The notes: generated by a model from the letters alone, not told the origin. A stretch of DNA of 64,000 bases from Cytobacillus dafuensis (GCF_007995155.1 NZ_CP042593.1:2088001-2152000); one strand, 5' to 3'; shown: positions 1 to 9,092, numbered from the stretch's first letter. Numbers and translations are program-made.

Positions 1-983
1 CAAACTTACCTACTGATAATATCGTCATTATGAACCAAAATTTTGAGTACTTTGATTTGAAGAAAAATCAAAATTCCTCACCGGGATCGTCTTTTGCTGA
101 ACAGCATGAAATCAAAAAGCAAATTGAAAGAGATGTACAGCGTCAAGTGCAAGGCATGCTTGGTACTTTGATGGGTCAGGATAAGGTTGTTGTATCTGTA
201 ACGGCAGATGTTGATTTCACCCAAGAAAATCGGGAAGAAAACCTTGTAACCCCTGTTGATGAGGAAAATATGGAAGGAATCGCTATTAGCGCCCAAAAAA
301 TCACTGAAACCTTCTCGGGTAATGGGGATCAAGCAGGTGGTTTAACTGCTCCTGGTGACCCTGCGGATGTACCCGGTTCATCATACTTAGAAGGAAATGG
401 GTCAAATGGAGATTACGAGAAAATTGAAGAAACAATTAATAATGAAGTAAATAAAATTCGTAAAGAAATCGTGGAAAGTCCTTACAAGGTTAGGGATCTA
501 GGAATTCAAGTAATGGTTGAGCCGCCTGAACCAGATGATCCAAGCTCTCTCCCGCAAGAAAGAGTCGATGACATTACGAAAATTCTATCAACGATTGTCC
601 GTACAACCATTGATAAGAATGCTGGTGGAGAGGAATTAACTGATGAGGCTATCAATGATAAAATCGTCGTTTCAGTTCAACCATTTAATGGAAAGGTTGA
701 GTTCCCTGATGATGTAAAATCAGACATACCTCTTTGGGTTTATATTGTAGGTGGAATCCTTCTTGCGATTATCGCAGTCTTAATTTTCCTATTTATAAGA
801 GCAAAAAGAAAACATATGGAAGAAGGAGAATTCGAGGAATTCCAAGAGCCAATTTATGTCCCTGACGTTAATGAGACACAAGAAACAGAGAGTTCAATGC
901 GTAAGAAACAGCTTGAGAAAATGGCAAAAGAAAAACCAGAAGACTTCGCAAAATTATTACGCACTTGGATAGCTGAAGATTAG
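1..983 (+). CDS. fliF: Flagellar MS-ring protein FliF (3' part)
   Basis: The frame is open from base 3, so the start lies upstream; about 326 C-terminal residues are visible of a family usually 520-550 long. FliF forms the membrane-embedded MS ring on which rotor and export gate are built. Visible are the end of the periplasmic-type ring-building region, an acidic Gly/Pro-rich linker, a C-terminal transmembrane segment near bases 735-795 (VYIVGGILLAIIAVLIFLF), and a cytoplasmic tail ending in EDFAKLLRTWIAED, the segment that binds FliG. fliG starts 12 bases downstream. An internal ATG at 30 is not the real start because homologous sequence continues upstream of it. Confidence 0.97.
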   Translation, partial: NLPTDNIVIMNQNFEYFDLKKNQNSSPGSSFAEQHEIKKQIERDVQRQVQGMLGTLMGQDKVVVSVTADVDFTQENREENLVTPVDEENMEGIAISAQKITETFSGNGDQAGGLTAPGDPADVPGSSYLEGNGSNGDYEKIEETINNEVNKIRKEIVESPYKVRDLGIQVMVEPPEPDDPSSLPQERVDDITKILSTIVRTTIDKNAGGEELTDEAINDKIVVSVQPFNGKVEFPDDVKSDIPLWVYIVGGILLAIIAVLIFLFIRAKRKHMEEGEFEEFQEPIYVPDVNETQETESSMRKKQLEKMAKEKPEDFAKLLRTWIAED

Positions 984-995
984 GGGGTATGGATT

Positions 996-2012
996 ATGTC
1001 GAAAAAAGAACAAAAGGGATTATCAGGTAAACAAAAGGCAGCCATACTTCTTATATCTCTTGGTCCAGATGTGGCATCTTCTGTATATAAACATTTAAGT
1101 GAGGAAGAAATTGAGAAATTAACATTAGAAATTTCAGGTGTGAAGAAAGTAGACTCACATGCAAAAGAAGAAATCCTTGAAGAATTTCACAATATTGCCT
1201 TAGCACAGGATTATATTTCACAAGGTGGAATTGGCTATGCGAAAACAGTCCTGGAAAAGGCTCTTGGAAATGAACAAGCTGCCGTTATCATTAACAGGCT
1301 TACTTCTTCCTTACAAGTTAGACCATTTGATTTCGCAAGAAAAGCTGACCCGGCTCAAATATTAAACTTTATTCAAAATGAGCATCCACAAACCATTTCA
1401 TTAATATTATCTTATCTTGATGCAGCGCAAGCGGGACAAATTCTTTCAGAGCTTCCTCAAGAAATGCAAGCAGATATTGCAAGGAGAATTGCTGTAATGG
1501 ATAGCACTGCTCCTGAAATCATTAATGAAGTGGAACAAATTCTTGAAAGAAAGCTTTCAGCAACTGTTACTCAGGATTATACACAAACAGGTGGAATTGA
1601 AGCGGTTGTTGATGTATTAAATGGGGTTGATCGATCTACTGAGCGTACTATTTTGGATGCATTAGAAATTCAAGACCCTGAGCTTGCTGAAGAAATCAAG
1701 AAAAGAATGTTCGTATTCGAAGATATTGTTACACTTGATAGCCGTGCAATACAACGTGTTATTCGTGATTGTGAGAGTCAGGATTTAATGCTCTCACTAA
1801 AAGTTTCAAGTGAAGAAGTAAAAGAAATTATATTCAAAAATATGTCAAAACGTATGGTTGAAACCTTTAGAGACGAAATGGAATACATGGGTCCAGTCAG
1901 ACTTCGTGATGTAGAAGAGGCTCAATCAAGAATTGTTGCAATTATTCGTCGTTTAGAGGAAGCAGGAGAAATCGTCGTTGCCCGTGGCGGGGGAGATGAT
2001 ATTATTGTCTAG
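996..2012 (+). CDS. fliG: Flagellar motor switch protein FliG
   Basis: A 338-residue protein of normal family length, linking the FliF ring to FliM/FliY and bearing the stator-facing torque surface. The N-terminal domain (about 1-100) binds FliF, the middle domain carries an EHPQT-type motif (residues about 127-131), and the C-terminal domain has charged residues in the segment KNMSKRMVETFRDEM expected of the torque helix. A GGGGGT ribosome site precedes the ATG. It is the second gene in this view of the fla/che operon, and its 3' end overlaps the start region of fliH. Confidence 0.98.
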   Translation: MSKKEQKGLSGKQKAAILLISLGPDVASSVYKHLSEEEIEKLTLEISGVKKVDSHAKEEILEEFHNIALAQDYISQGGIGYAKTVLEKALGNEQAAVIINRLTSSLQVRPFDFARKADPAQILNFIQNEHPQTISLILSYLDAAQAGQILSELPQEMQADIARRIAVMDSTAPEIINEVEQILERKLSATVTQDYTQTGGIEAVVDVLNGVDRSTERTILDALEIQDPELAEEIKKRMFVFEDIVTLDSRAIQRVIRDCESQDLMLSLKVSSEEVKEIIFKNMSKRMVETFRDEMEYMGPVRLRDVEEAQSRIVAIIRRLEEAGEIVVARGGGDDIIV

Positions 2013-2778
2013 GTTAATTAAATGGACACCTAATACATCCCAACAAGTTCAAGTCGAAAAAAGAGTAATCTCGATAAAAATATTAGAGCAATTTAAGCAA
2101 GAAACTGATGAAGAAACTACTGTTCCATTCATTCTAGAAGAGCACACAAAAAATATTTTAGAACAAGCTCAACATGACGCTGAGGCCATTTTAAATAAAG
2201 CTAGGCTTGAGGCTGATGAGCTTCGACAACAACTAGATGAGAAACGGCAGTCGTTTGAATTAGAAATGGTTTCATTAACAGAACAAGCTAAGGCATCTGG
2301 ATTTGCTTCAGGACTAGAAGAAGGACGTAAAGAAGGATATTTCGAATACAGTCAACTAATTCAGACGGCAAAATCGGTTATTGATTCAGCAAAAAAGGAT
2401 TATCTTACGCATGTAGAATCATCTGAAAAAGCAATTCTAGAAATCGGGTTAAAGGTCGCACAGAAAATCTTAGGGAAAACTATTGATGATAATGAAGAAG
2501 AATTTTTATCTTTTGTGAAACGCGCATTAAGAGAAGCAAGAGAAAACCAAGAAATTCAGCTTCATGTCCATCCTATCCATTATGAATTCCTACTCTTGAA
2601 TAAAGAGGAATTAAAAATGCTTTTCCCTAGGGAAGTCGATTTGTTCATTTATCCAGACGATGATTTGGCAGAATCAAGCTGTATTATCGAATCTGTTAAT
2701 GGAAGGATAGACGCCAGTATTGATAGTCAGCTTGAAGAGGTAAAACGTAAGCTTATTGAAATGCTAGAAGGTGAATAG
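2005..2778 (+). CDS. fliH: Flagellar assembly protein FliH
   Basis: FliH is the regulator and stator-like partner of the export ATPase FliI. The protein has a long Glu/Gln/Ala-rich coiled coil (first ~100 residues, with GLEEGRKEGY near its end) and a conserved C-terminal globular part (VAQKILGKTI onward), as in the FliH/YscL family. The start is uncertain: TTG at 1978 has AGGAG 9 bases upstream, GTG 1984 and ATG 1996 have poor sites, and TTG at 2005 has GGGGGAG about 10 bases upstream and begins MSRLIKW. I chose 2005. All options overlap the fliG end, implying translational coupling. fliI follows after 2 bases. Confidence 0.92.
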   Translation: MSRLIKWTPNTSQQVQVEKRVISIKILEQFKQETDEETTVPFILEEHTKNILEQAQHDAEAILNKARLEADELRQQLDEKRQSFELEMVSLTEQAKASGFASGLEEGRKEGYFEYSQLIQTAKSVIDSAKKDYLTHVESSEKAILEIGLKVAQKILGKTIDDNEEEFLSFVKRALREARENQEIQLHVHPIHYEFLLLNKEELKMLFPREVDLFIYPDDDLAESSCIIESVNGRIDASIDSQLEEVKRKLIEMLEGE

Positions 2779-2780
2779 GA

Positions 2781-4100
2781 ATGAACCTTTCCGAATTAAT
2801 TGATCAGATTGATCAATTAGATTCTTTTAAACGATATGGTCGAGTTAAAAGAGTAGTAGGACTAATGATAGAATCGCAAGGCCCTCCAGAAAGCTCAATT
2901 GGAGACGTTTGTTATATACATGTAGGAACTAAGCGAAAAAGAACGATACAGGCCGAGGTTGTTGGGTTCAAAAATGAAGAAGTCATATTAATGCCTTATA
3001 CATCTACCAATGATATTTCACCTGGCAGTTTAGTTGAGGCAACCTCGAAGCCTCTAGAGATTAGAGTCGGTTCTCAGTTAGTTGGCTCGGTTATCGACTC
3101 TCTTGGTCAGCCGCTTGATGGGACTCCTTTGCCAAAAGGATTGACATCTGTTCCGACAGATCAAGAACCGCCTAATCCCTTGAAAAGACCCCCAATTTCT
3201 TCAGCAATTGAAGTTGGTGTTCGCATGATTGATAGCTTATTAACAGTAGGAAATGGCCAGCGGGTCGGGATTTTTGCAGGTAGTGGGGTCGGGAAAAGTA
3301 CTTTACTAGGAATGATTGCGAGAAATACAACAGCAGATTTGAATGTAATTGCACTTATTGGTGAGCGTGGTAGAGAGGTTCGGGAATTTATCGAGAGGGA
3401 CTTAGGGCCTGAGGGCTTAAGTCGATCCATCGTCATTGTAGCAACATCTGACCAGCCTGCCCTGATGAGAATAAAAGGTGCTTTTACCGCAACAGCAATA
3501 GCTGAATATTTTCGTGATAAAGGTTTAAATGTCATGATGATGATGGACTCGGTTACAAGGGTAGCGATGGCTCAAAGGGAGGTTGGTTTGGCAATTGGAG
3601 AACCGCCAACAACCAAAGGATATACCCCTTCGGTATTTGCGCTCCTACCTAAGCTCCTTGAACGAACGGGTACAAATGAACAAGGATCAATTACTGCATT
3701 TTATACAGTGTTAGTTGATGGCGATGATATGAACGAACCAATTGCTGATACCGTCAGAGGAATTTTGGACGGACACTTTGTTCTCGATCGTGCTTTAGCT
3801 AATAAGGGCCAATACCCAGCTGTTAATGTTTTAAAAAGCATTAGCCGGGTGATGAATAATATTGTTCAACCTGATCATGTTAATGCTTCAGAGAAATTAA
3901 GAGAAACATTAAGTACATATATAAATTCTGAAGATTTAATAAACATTGGTGCCTATAAAAGAGGCTCTTCAATTGATATCGATGAAGCAATCAGGCTATA
4001 TCCTAATATCATATCTTTCTTAAAGCAAGGAACACATGAAAAAGTAACATTTGATGAAGCAGTTCAGCAATTATTTGACCTCGTAGGGAAGGGAGAATAG
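2781..4100 (+). CDS. fliI: Flagellum-specific export ATPase FliI
   Basis: A 439-residue ATPase of the F1-beta-like family that powers unloading of chaperone-bound flagellar substrates at the export gate. Walker A is GSGVGKST at residues 167-174, followed by GERGREVREF and the Walker B region NVMMMMDSVTR; the SVTRVAMAQREVGLAIGEPP segment is characteristic of FliI/YscN. Length matches the family. It starts 2 bases after fliH, and fliJ follows after 5 bases, giving the standard fliH-fliI-fliJ ATPase-complex cassette. Confidence 0.98.
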   Translation: MNLSELIDQIDQLDSFKRYGRVKRVVGLMIESQGPPESSIGDVCYIHVGTKRKRTIQAEVVGFKNEEVILMPYTSTNDISPGSLVEATSKPLEIRVGSQLVGSVIDSLGQPLDGTPLPKGLTSVPTDQEPPNPLKRPPISSAIEVGVRMIDSLLTVGNGQRVGIFAGSGVGKSTLLGMIARNTTADLNVIALIGERGREVREFIERDLGPEGLSRSIVIVATSDQPALMRIKGAFTATAIAEYFRDKGLNVMMMMDSVTRVAMAQREVGLAIGEPPTTKGYTPSVFALLPKLLERTGTNEQGSITAFYTVLVDGDDMNEPIADTVRGILDGHFVLDRALANKGQYPAVNVLKSISRVMNNIVQPDHVNASEKLRETLSTYINSEDLINIGAYKRGSSIDIDEAIRLYPNIISFLKQGTHEKVTFDEAVQQLFDLVGKGE

Positions 4101-4105
4101 TTTCC

Positions 4106-4549
4106 ATGCAATACCAATTTAGGTTCGAAAAAATCCTTACGATAAAAGAGATAGAAAAGGATGAAGCACTAAATGTTTATAATCAGGCAGTGAAAAGATT
4201 TGAGAAAGCTGCTGAAAAATTATATGAACTACTTAAGAAAAAAGAGGATTTAGAAGTTTATCAATCCTCAAGGCTTGTAAATGGTATACCAGTACAGGAA
4301 ATTAGACATCATCAGCATTTTATACATAATTTAGAGAAAACGATTGAACATTATCAGCAAATTGTGATGAATGCAAGAAACCATATGAACTTCCAGCAAG
4401 AAAAGCTTAAAGAGAAAAATATTGAAGTGAAGAAATTTGAAATAATGAAAGAAAAAGGCTTAACTAATTATGCTGAAAGTGTAAAGCAGCTTGAGGGCAA
4501 GCAAATGGATGATATCTCGATCCAGCATTTTATGAATCGGGGAAATTAG
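4106..4549 (+). CDS. fliJ: Flagellar export chaperone FliJ
   Basis: A 147-residue, highly charged, almost wholly alpha-helical protein predicted to be an antiparallel coiled coil, as expected for FliJ, the stalk-like subunit that engages the FliI hexamer and contacts FlhA. The opening YQFRFEKILTIKEIEKDEA is typical of Bacillus FliJ. GGGAG ends about 11 bases before the ATG. Sequence is weakly conserved in this family, so position right after fliI is important support. Confidence 0.95.
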   Translation: MQYQFRFEKILTIKEIEKDEALNVYNQAVKRFEKAAEKLYELLKKKEDLEVYQSSRLVNGIPVQEIRHHQHFIHNLEKTIEHYQQIVMNARNHMNFQQEKLKEKNIEVKKFEIMKEKGLTNYAESVKQLEGKQMDDISIQHFMNRGN

Positions 4550-4557
4550 GTGGTAAA

Positions 4558-5169
4558 GTGGACAAGTTATTAGAAGAAAAAGAATCGAAGAAATCCTCAA
4601 GATTCCAAGGCTTTATTTATTTAGTCTTAATTCCGCTGTTATTTGCTATAACAATTGCCCTAATTGTTATGACAATTCTTGGACATAACGTCTTTGAACT
4701 AGCAAAGGAATATGGACAGAAAATTCCTTTTGTTTCTTCTGTATTCGAAGAGGAAAATTCAAAGTCACTTGAAAATCTTGAAACAAAGGGTATTGAGCTT
4801 GAAGCTGAAATCAAAGATCGTGAAGCAAAGATTTCACAGCTGGAGACACAATTAGAAAGTAAAGATGAAGAGATTTCTAAAGTACAAATGGAAAAAGAAC
4901 GTCTTGAAGATGAGATTGCAGAATTGACAGCCATGAAGGAAGAAAATAAACGTGCGTTTAAGGATATCGTCAAAACATATGAAACGATATCTCCAAAAAA
5001 AGCAGCTCCAATCATTTCTAATATGAGTGAGGAAGAAGCATTAAAAATCCTTTCTAATGTTAAAGCCGATACACTTGCCGGCATTATGGAAAAAATGGAA
5101 CCTGAATTAGCAGCAAAGTATACAGAGTTATTAACTGCTGAAGGAGATAGCCATTCAGAAATCCAATAA
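4558..5169 (+). CDS. ylxF: YlxF/MotE-type flagellar-operon protein
   Basis: A 203-residue protein with a basic N-terminus, one transmembrane segment at about residues 20-42, a Glu/Lys-rich coiled coil (about 70-135) and a C-terminal MgtE-N/MotE-like helical domain (SPKKAAPIISNMSEEEALKI). This matches YlxF, found between fliJ and fliK in B. subtilis; related MotE proteins act as chaperones for the stator MotC in some bacteria, but a role here is inferred only. The start is GTG after TAGGTGG. A coil facing the cytoplasm is expected from charge distribution. Confidence 0.9.
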   Translation: MDKLLEEKESKKSSRFQGFIYLVLIPLLFAITIALIVMTILGHNVFELAKEYGQKIPFVSSVFEEENSKSLENLETKGIELEAEIKDREAKISQLETQLESKDEEISKVQMEKERLEDEIAELTAMKEENKRAFKDIVKTYETISPKKAAPIISNMSEEEALKILSNVKADTLAGIMEKMEPELAAKYTELLTAEGDSHSEIQ

Positions 5170-5197
5170 TTTTGAAGCAACGAAAGGAGGTGAAAAA

Positions 5198-6490
5198 GTG
5201 GAAATCGGTATTTTAGGAGCAATCAATACATTAATCTCTCAGGATATAAAAACGGGATCTTCAGGAAAAGGTGAATCCGGATTTTCTTCTCTTTTTGCAA
5301 ATATGTTACCGAAACCAGCTAATACACTAAACTTGAAAGCTACAGATGAGAATACTGGTGATTTTTCAAATGAGGAACTGTCAGGGCTGCTTCAATTATT
5401 ACAAACAAATGATATTCTCGAGCTTGAAAATGGGATGGAGCTTCTTGGAAAGGTCGCATTTCAAAGTAATTCAGACATCATTAATATAATTGAAGAAGAG
5501 TTGAATTTGTCTTCTGAAGAGCTTGTGCAGTTATTAAGTAGTTTCTATAATAAATTACTTACTAACAATAATGGAGAGAAGGGGTTAAGCCCTATTGAGC
5601 CAAATGATACTCAACAGGATAAAACGGACGAAAACCAAATAGATACCATTTTGTCCCTTATTCAGTCAATTGCATCTATTCAAATGCAAGATAAGCAATT
5701 GACACCTGACAAAGAGTTTGGACAAACAATGAAGGTTTTAAAACTATTTGAACTTTTATCTGCACATCAGGATTCTCACAGTAACCAAATAAAAATGCGA
5801 GAATTTATGAAAAGCATGAACGAAAAGTTAGAAGTTCTATTAAATGACTCCGTTCGTTCAAATAGAGATGAGCTTTTACAGAAAACCTTTACAAATCTAG
5901 TAAATGAATTAAATGGTAAAAGCAGTGTAAAAAGTGAAACTGTTGGCGACAATGTGGCGAAAGTTCTAGCTAAAACAGAACAGGTTCATCAGCATGGGTT
6001 TATCCATTTTCAACAATTATCTAAACCCGAGCAGCTGACTTTATTCTCTCAACCAGCGAATAGACCTGTATCTGCTGAACAATTGATGGAACAATTTCAA
6101 TCAATACTTTCAAGAAGTCAATTCCTGAAAAATGGCGGAACGCAAAAACTTTTCATTAAGTTAAACCCTGAACATTTGGGAGCACTTAGAGTTGAACTGA
6201 TTCAAAAGGATTCAGCGATCATTGCTCGTATTCTTACGTCTACTTCAACAGCGAAGGAAATGATGGAATCCCAATTAAACGGATTAAAGCAAGCATTTCA
6301 TTCTCAAAATATTCAGGTGGAAAGAGTTGAAATCTCTCAGCAGTTTACACAGCAAGATCGGAGCTTTAATCGAGAGCAACAGAATGGACAAGAAAGACAA
6401 GAGCAGCATAGGGAAGATCAGCATGAACAGCAAACAAACGGAGATTTTACTAGCTCATTTGAAGAGGCACTCCTTAATACTGAAGCATAG
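5198..6490 (+). CDS. fliK: Flagellar hook-length control protein FliK
   Basis: FliK is the exported ruler that measures hook length and switches export specificity through FlhB. The 430-residue protein has a variable N-terminal region and a conserved C-terminal FliK domain (KLFIKLNPEHLGALRVELIQK, about residues 320-385), then a Gln/Glu/His-rich tail (QQNGQERQEQHREDQHEQQ). The GTG start has a near-perfect AAAGGAGGTG site. The N-terminal half is low-similarity, as usual for this family. flgD follows 12 bases later. Confidence 0.95.
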   Translation: MEIGILGAINTLISQDIKTGSSGKGESGFSSLFANMLPKPANTLNLKATDENTGDFSNEELSGLLQLLQTNDILELENGMELLGKVAFQSNSDIINIIEEELNLSSEELVQLLSSFYNKLLTNNNGEKGLSPIEPNDTQQDKTDENQIDTILSLIQSIASIQMQDKQLTPDKEFGQTMKVLKLFELLSAHQDSHSNQIKMREFMKSMNEKLEVLLNDSVRSNRDELLQKTFTNLVNELNGKSSVKSETVGDNVAKVLAKTEQVHQHGFIHFQQLSKPEQLTLFSQPANRPVSAEQLMEQFQSILSRSQFLKNGGTQKLFIKLNPEHLGALRVELIQKDSAIIARILTSTSTAKEMMESQLNGLKQAFHSQNIQVERVEISQQFTQQDRSFNREQQNGQERQEQHREDQHEQQTNGDFTSSFEEALLNTEA

Positions 6491-6502
6491 GTGTGAAAAT
6501 GA

Positions 6503-7138
6503 ATGACAAATACAATTGATTCATCATTAATGCTATCAAAATATCAAAAAGATCAGCGGAAAACTGGATCAGATATATTAGGTAAAGATGATTTTCTAAA
6601 AATATTAATGGTTCAGCTGCAAAACCAGGATCCTATGAATCCCTTGGAGGATAAAGACTTTATTGCTCAAATGGCGACGTTTTCTACTCTAGAGCAAATA
6701 ACCAATATGAGTAATACAATGGAGAAATTTGTTAAGGTACAGGAGCAAAGTCAATTAATTGCCTACAATCAGTTTGTTGGTAAGGATATAACTTGGCATA
6801 AAGTATCTGCGGCTACAAAGCCTGGAGGAGAGCCTGTAATAGAAGAAGGAACAGGGAAAGTAGCGTCTATTCAATTTAAGGATAATTCAGTTTTGTTTAT
6901 TTTGGAAGATGGTACGAAATTAGAACCAGGGAATATCTCGCAAGTCAATGAAACTTCGAAAGATAATGCGATGGTTCAAGCTAGCATGATGATTGGAAAG
7001 ACAATTACCTATTTAGAAGACAAGGCTGAGAAGGTAGCAAAAATAAAATCAGTTTCATTTAAAGACGGGAAAATTTATTTTCAGCTAGATGATGATAAGA
7101 CATCAATCACTTCATCACAAATTATAAAAATTGAATAA
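6503..7138 (+). CDS. flgD: Hook-capping scaffold protein FlgD
   Basis: FlgD caps the growing hook and guides FlgE polymerisation. The 211-residue protein has the hallmark N-terminal FlgD motif: LGKDDFLKILMVQLQNQDPM followed by NPLEDKDFIAQMATFSTLEQ, and a C-terminal beta-rich part (about 75-211), fitting the longer Bacillus-type FlgD (formerly YlxG). It sits between fliK and the flgE-containing group, the canonical order. Confidence 0.96.
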   Translation: MTNTIDSSLMLSKYQKDQRKTGSDILGKDDFLKILMVQLQNQDPMNPLEDKDFIAQMATFSTLEQITNMSNTMEKFVKVQEQSQLIAYNQFVGKDITWHKVSAATKPGGEPVIEEGTGKVASIQFKDNSVLFILEDGTKLEPGNISQVNETSKDNAMVQASMMIGKTITYLEDKAEKVAKIKSVSFKDGKIYFQLDDDKTSITSSQIIKIE

Positions 7139-7153
7139 ATAGAAGGTGATTGG

Positions 7154-7543
7154 ATGGATAAAATGATGTTTCATCCGATTCATTCAAAGGCCGTCATCAG
7201 CACAAAAACAAAATCGGCCAATCGAGAACTTCAACCCAACAATAGCTTCTCTGTACATTTCCAGAATGCACTACAGTCTGACAGTAAATTAACGGTCAGT
7301 AAGCATGCCAAAGAGCGCCTACTACAAAGAGGAATACATATCAATGATGCGCAATGGAATCAGATTGAGGAAAAAGTTCAAGAAGCAAAAAACAAGGGTG
7401 TAAAGGAATCGCTCGTATTACTTAAAGATGCAGCATTAATTGTCAGTGCAAAGAACAATACAGTAATAACGGCAATGGATCGGGAAGAAGCCCGTACACA
7501 AATATTTACAAATATCAATGGCACCATCATTTTGGACCAATAA
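7154..7543 (+). CDS. Flagellar operon protein (TIGR02530 type)
   Basis: A 129-residue protein with the conserved core SKHAKERLLQRGIHINDAQW and a C-terminal segment LIVSAKNNTVITAMDREEA. This matches the small flagellar operon protein family usually found between flgD and flgE in Firmicutes; its biochemical role is not established to my knowledge. It has a good site (GAAGGTG) 15 bases after flgD stops. The last 74 bases before flgE hold no further gene; the family and position make a hook-assembly function a reasonable inference. Confidence 0.88.
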   Translation: MDKMMFHPIHSKAVISTKTKSANRELQPNNSFSVHFQNALQSDSKLTVSKHAKERLLQRGIHINDAQWNQIEEKVQEAKNKGVKESLVLLKDAALIVSAKNNTVITAMDREEARTQIFTNINGTIILDQ

Positions 7544-7617
7544 TAAGGCTGGACCTGAAAAGGAAGCCGAGGCTTGCGGATTGATTGAAGCAGCCATAAA
7601 GAAAGGAGCAAATATTA

Positions 7618-8820
7618 ATGCTACGTTCAATGTACTCTGGAATTAGCGGAATGAAAAACTTCCAAACAAAATTAGATGTAATTGGTAACAACATCGCTAA
7701 CGTCAACACTTTTGGCTTTAAAAAAGGTCGTGTTACTTTTAAAGATACAATGAACCAAATGGTTTCCGGTGCAAGTGCGGCAACCGAAACTCGTGGAGGA
7801 ACAAACCCTATGCAAGTCGGTCTTGGTTCTTCATTAGCATCAATCGATACGATTCATACTGGCTCTAGTTTACAAACAACAGGTCGAGCTCTTGATTTAG
7901 GAATTGATGGAGATGGATACTTCGTAGTTAAAGATGGTAATCAAACTTTTTATACTAGAGCAGGTAATTTTTATGTTGATGATAACGGTACTCTTGTAAC
8001 GGCAGATGGACTTAAAGTACAGGCATATAAAAATGGAGTCCTTGAAGATATTACAGTGAATGTGAATGCAACATTACCTGCACTGGCAACTGATGAAATG
8101 AAATTAGAAGGTAGTTTGCCTGATCCAGCTACATTATCACCTGGAGCAGGCAGTGAAGTTCAACAGATGAAAATTGTTGATTCAAAAGGTGTTGAACATA
8201 CTTTAGACTATCAATACGTAGTAGATGCTGCTGGAACTGGATGGGAAATTAAGTTTACAAACCAAAATTCTACAACTGATCCAAAACCAAGTACTACATT
8301 ACCGTTAGCCTATGATTCAACAACTAAAAAATATACTGCACCTGCTGACTTAGATTTAACAACTCTTGAGTTAACAGATGGAGGAACTGTTAAATTTAAT
8401 GTAGACAAACTAAAACAAGAAGGAGATTCCATTACTGCACAAGCAAATCCAAATGGGAATTTATCGGGGAAGCTAGAAAGCTTTAATATCGGTCCAACTG
8501 GTGAAGTAAATGGAGTATATTCAAATGGTCAAATTAGAGGTCTTGGAACGATTGCATTAGCAAAATTCAGTAATACCTCTGGACTTCTGAAGGCTGGGGG
8601 CAACTTATTCCAAGAAACAATCAATTCAGGTACTGCAAATATTAATGTTCCTGGTAGTGGACGCGGAGGAATTGCAGCAGGTGCTCTTGAAATGTCTAAC
8701 GTTGACCTTTCTGAGGAATTCACGGAAATGATCACAGCCCAGCGTGGTTTCCAAGCTAACACTCGGATTATCACTACATCAGATGAAATTTTACAAGAAT
8801 TAGTTAACTTAAAACGATAA
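7618..8820 (+). CDS. flgE: Flagellar hook protein FlgE
   Basis: The hook subunit: an axial protein with the conserved N-terminal helix (MLRSMYSGISGMKNFQTKLD), the NNIANVNTFGFKKGR motif, and the C-terminal axial helix (NVDLSEEFTEMITAQRGFQA ending IITTSDEILQELVNLKR). At 400 residues it is much longer than the ~264-residue B. subtilis hook protein, the extra length being an additional surface domain in the middle (about 145-300) as in proteobacterial-size hooks. The site AAAGGAG lies 8-9 bases upstream of ATG. A strong hairpin follows 13 bases after the stop. Confidence 0.97.
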   Translation: MLRSMYSGISGMKNFQTKLDVIGNNIANVNTFGFKKGRVTFKDTMNQMVSGASAATETRGGTNPMQVGLGSSLASIDTIHTGSSLQTTGRALDLGIDGDGYFVVKDGNQTFYTRAGNFYVDDNGTLVTADGLKVQAYKNGVLEDITVNVNATLPALATDEMKLEGSLPDPATLSPGAGSEVQQMKIVDSKGVEHTLDYQYVVDAAGTGWEIKFTNQNSTTDPKPSTTLPLAYDSTTKKYTAPADLDLTTLELTDGGTVKFNVDKLKQEGDSITAQANPNGNLSGKLESFNIGPTGEVNGVYSNGQIRGLGTIALAKFSNTSGLLKAGGNLFQETINSGTANINVPGSGRGGIAAGALEMSNVDLSEEFTEMITAQRGFQANTRIITTSDEILQELVNLKR

Positions 8821-8833
8821 GTTAAGGGAGGGA

Positions 8834-8864
8834 CAGGGTTGAAAGCTTAATGCTTTTAACCCTG
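8834..8864 (+). promoter_or_regulatory. Intercistronic hairpin between the SD and start of swrD
   Basis: Bases 8834-8846 pair with 8852-8864 as a 13-bp stem (one G-U pair) closing a 5-base loop. There is no U-tract after it, so it is not a normal terminator. It lies directly after a strong ribosome site GGGAGGG (8826-8832). If folded, that site comes to 10 bases from the TTG at 8874, the family-consistent swrD start. It may also protect the flgE 3' end. The fold is read directly; the role is inference. Confidence 0.75.
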
Positions 8865-8873
8865 AAAATAACA

Positions 8874-9092
8874 TTGATTAAGGTTACGAGACTTAATGGG
8901 AAAGCATTTATGATAAATGCTGTGTATATCGAAACAATTGAATCTTTTCCTGATACTACAATTACGTTAACGAATGGACGTAAATATGTTGTAAGGGAGT
9001 CGGAAGATACTGTTTATATGCTTGTAAGAGAATTCTATCAATCTGTCAGCCTTCTAGGGCAACAATTGGGGGAAAATGAAAGTGAAGAATAA
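8874..9092 (+). CDS. swrD: Swarming motility protein SwrD (FlbD family)
   Basis: A 72-residue FlbD/SwrD-family protein; in B. subtilis SwrD raises flagellar motor power and is needed for swarming. The match is clear: IKVTRLNGKAFMINAVYIET and ITLTNGRKYVVRES. I place the start at TTG 8874 because the family begins MIKVT; an upstream in-frame ATG at 8850 sits in the loop of a strong hairpin and would add eight unusual residues. No Shine-Dalgarno lies close to 8874 in the linear sequence. A 3-codon reading frame TTG-AAA-GCT-TAA at 8839 overlaps the ATG at 8850. The end overlaps fliL. Confidence 0.9.
   Translation: MIKVTRLNGKAFMINAVYIETIESFPDTTITLTNGRKYVVRESEDTVYMLVREFYQSVSLLGQQLGENESEE

Noticed and set aside
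4617..5222. 201-codon reverse-strand open frame across ylxF
   Set aside because: Composition is the mirror of the coiled-coil codons; no start context and no family resemblance.
8850..8873. ATG at 8850 as swrD start
   Set aside because: It lies in the loop of a strong hairpin, adds eight non-family residues, and is 17 bases from the site; kept only as an alternative.
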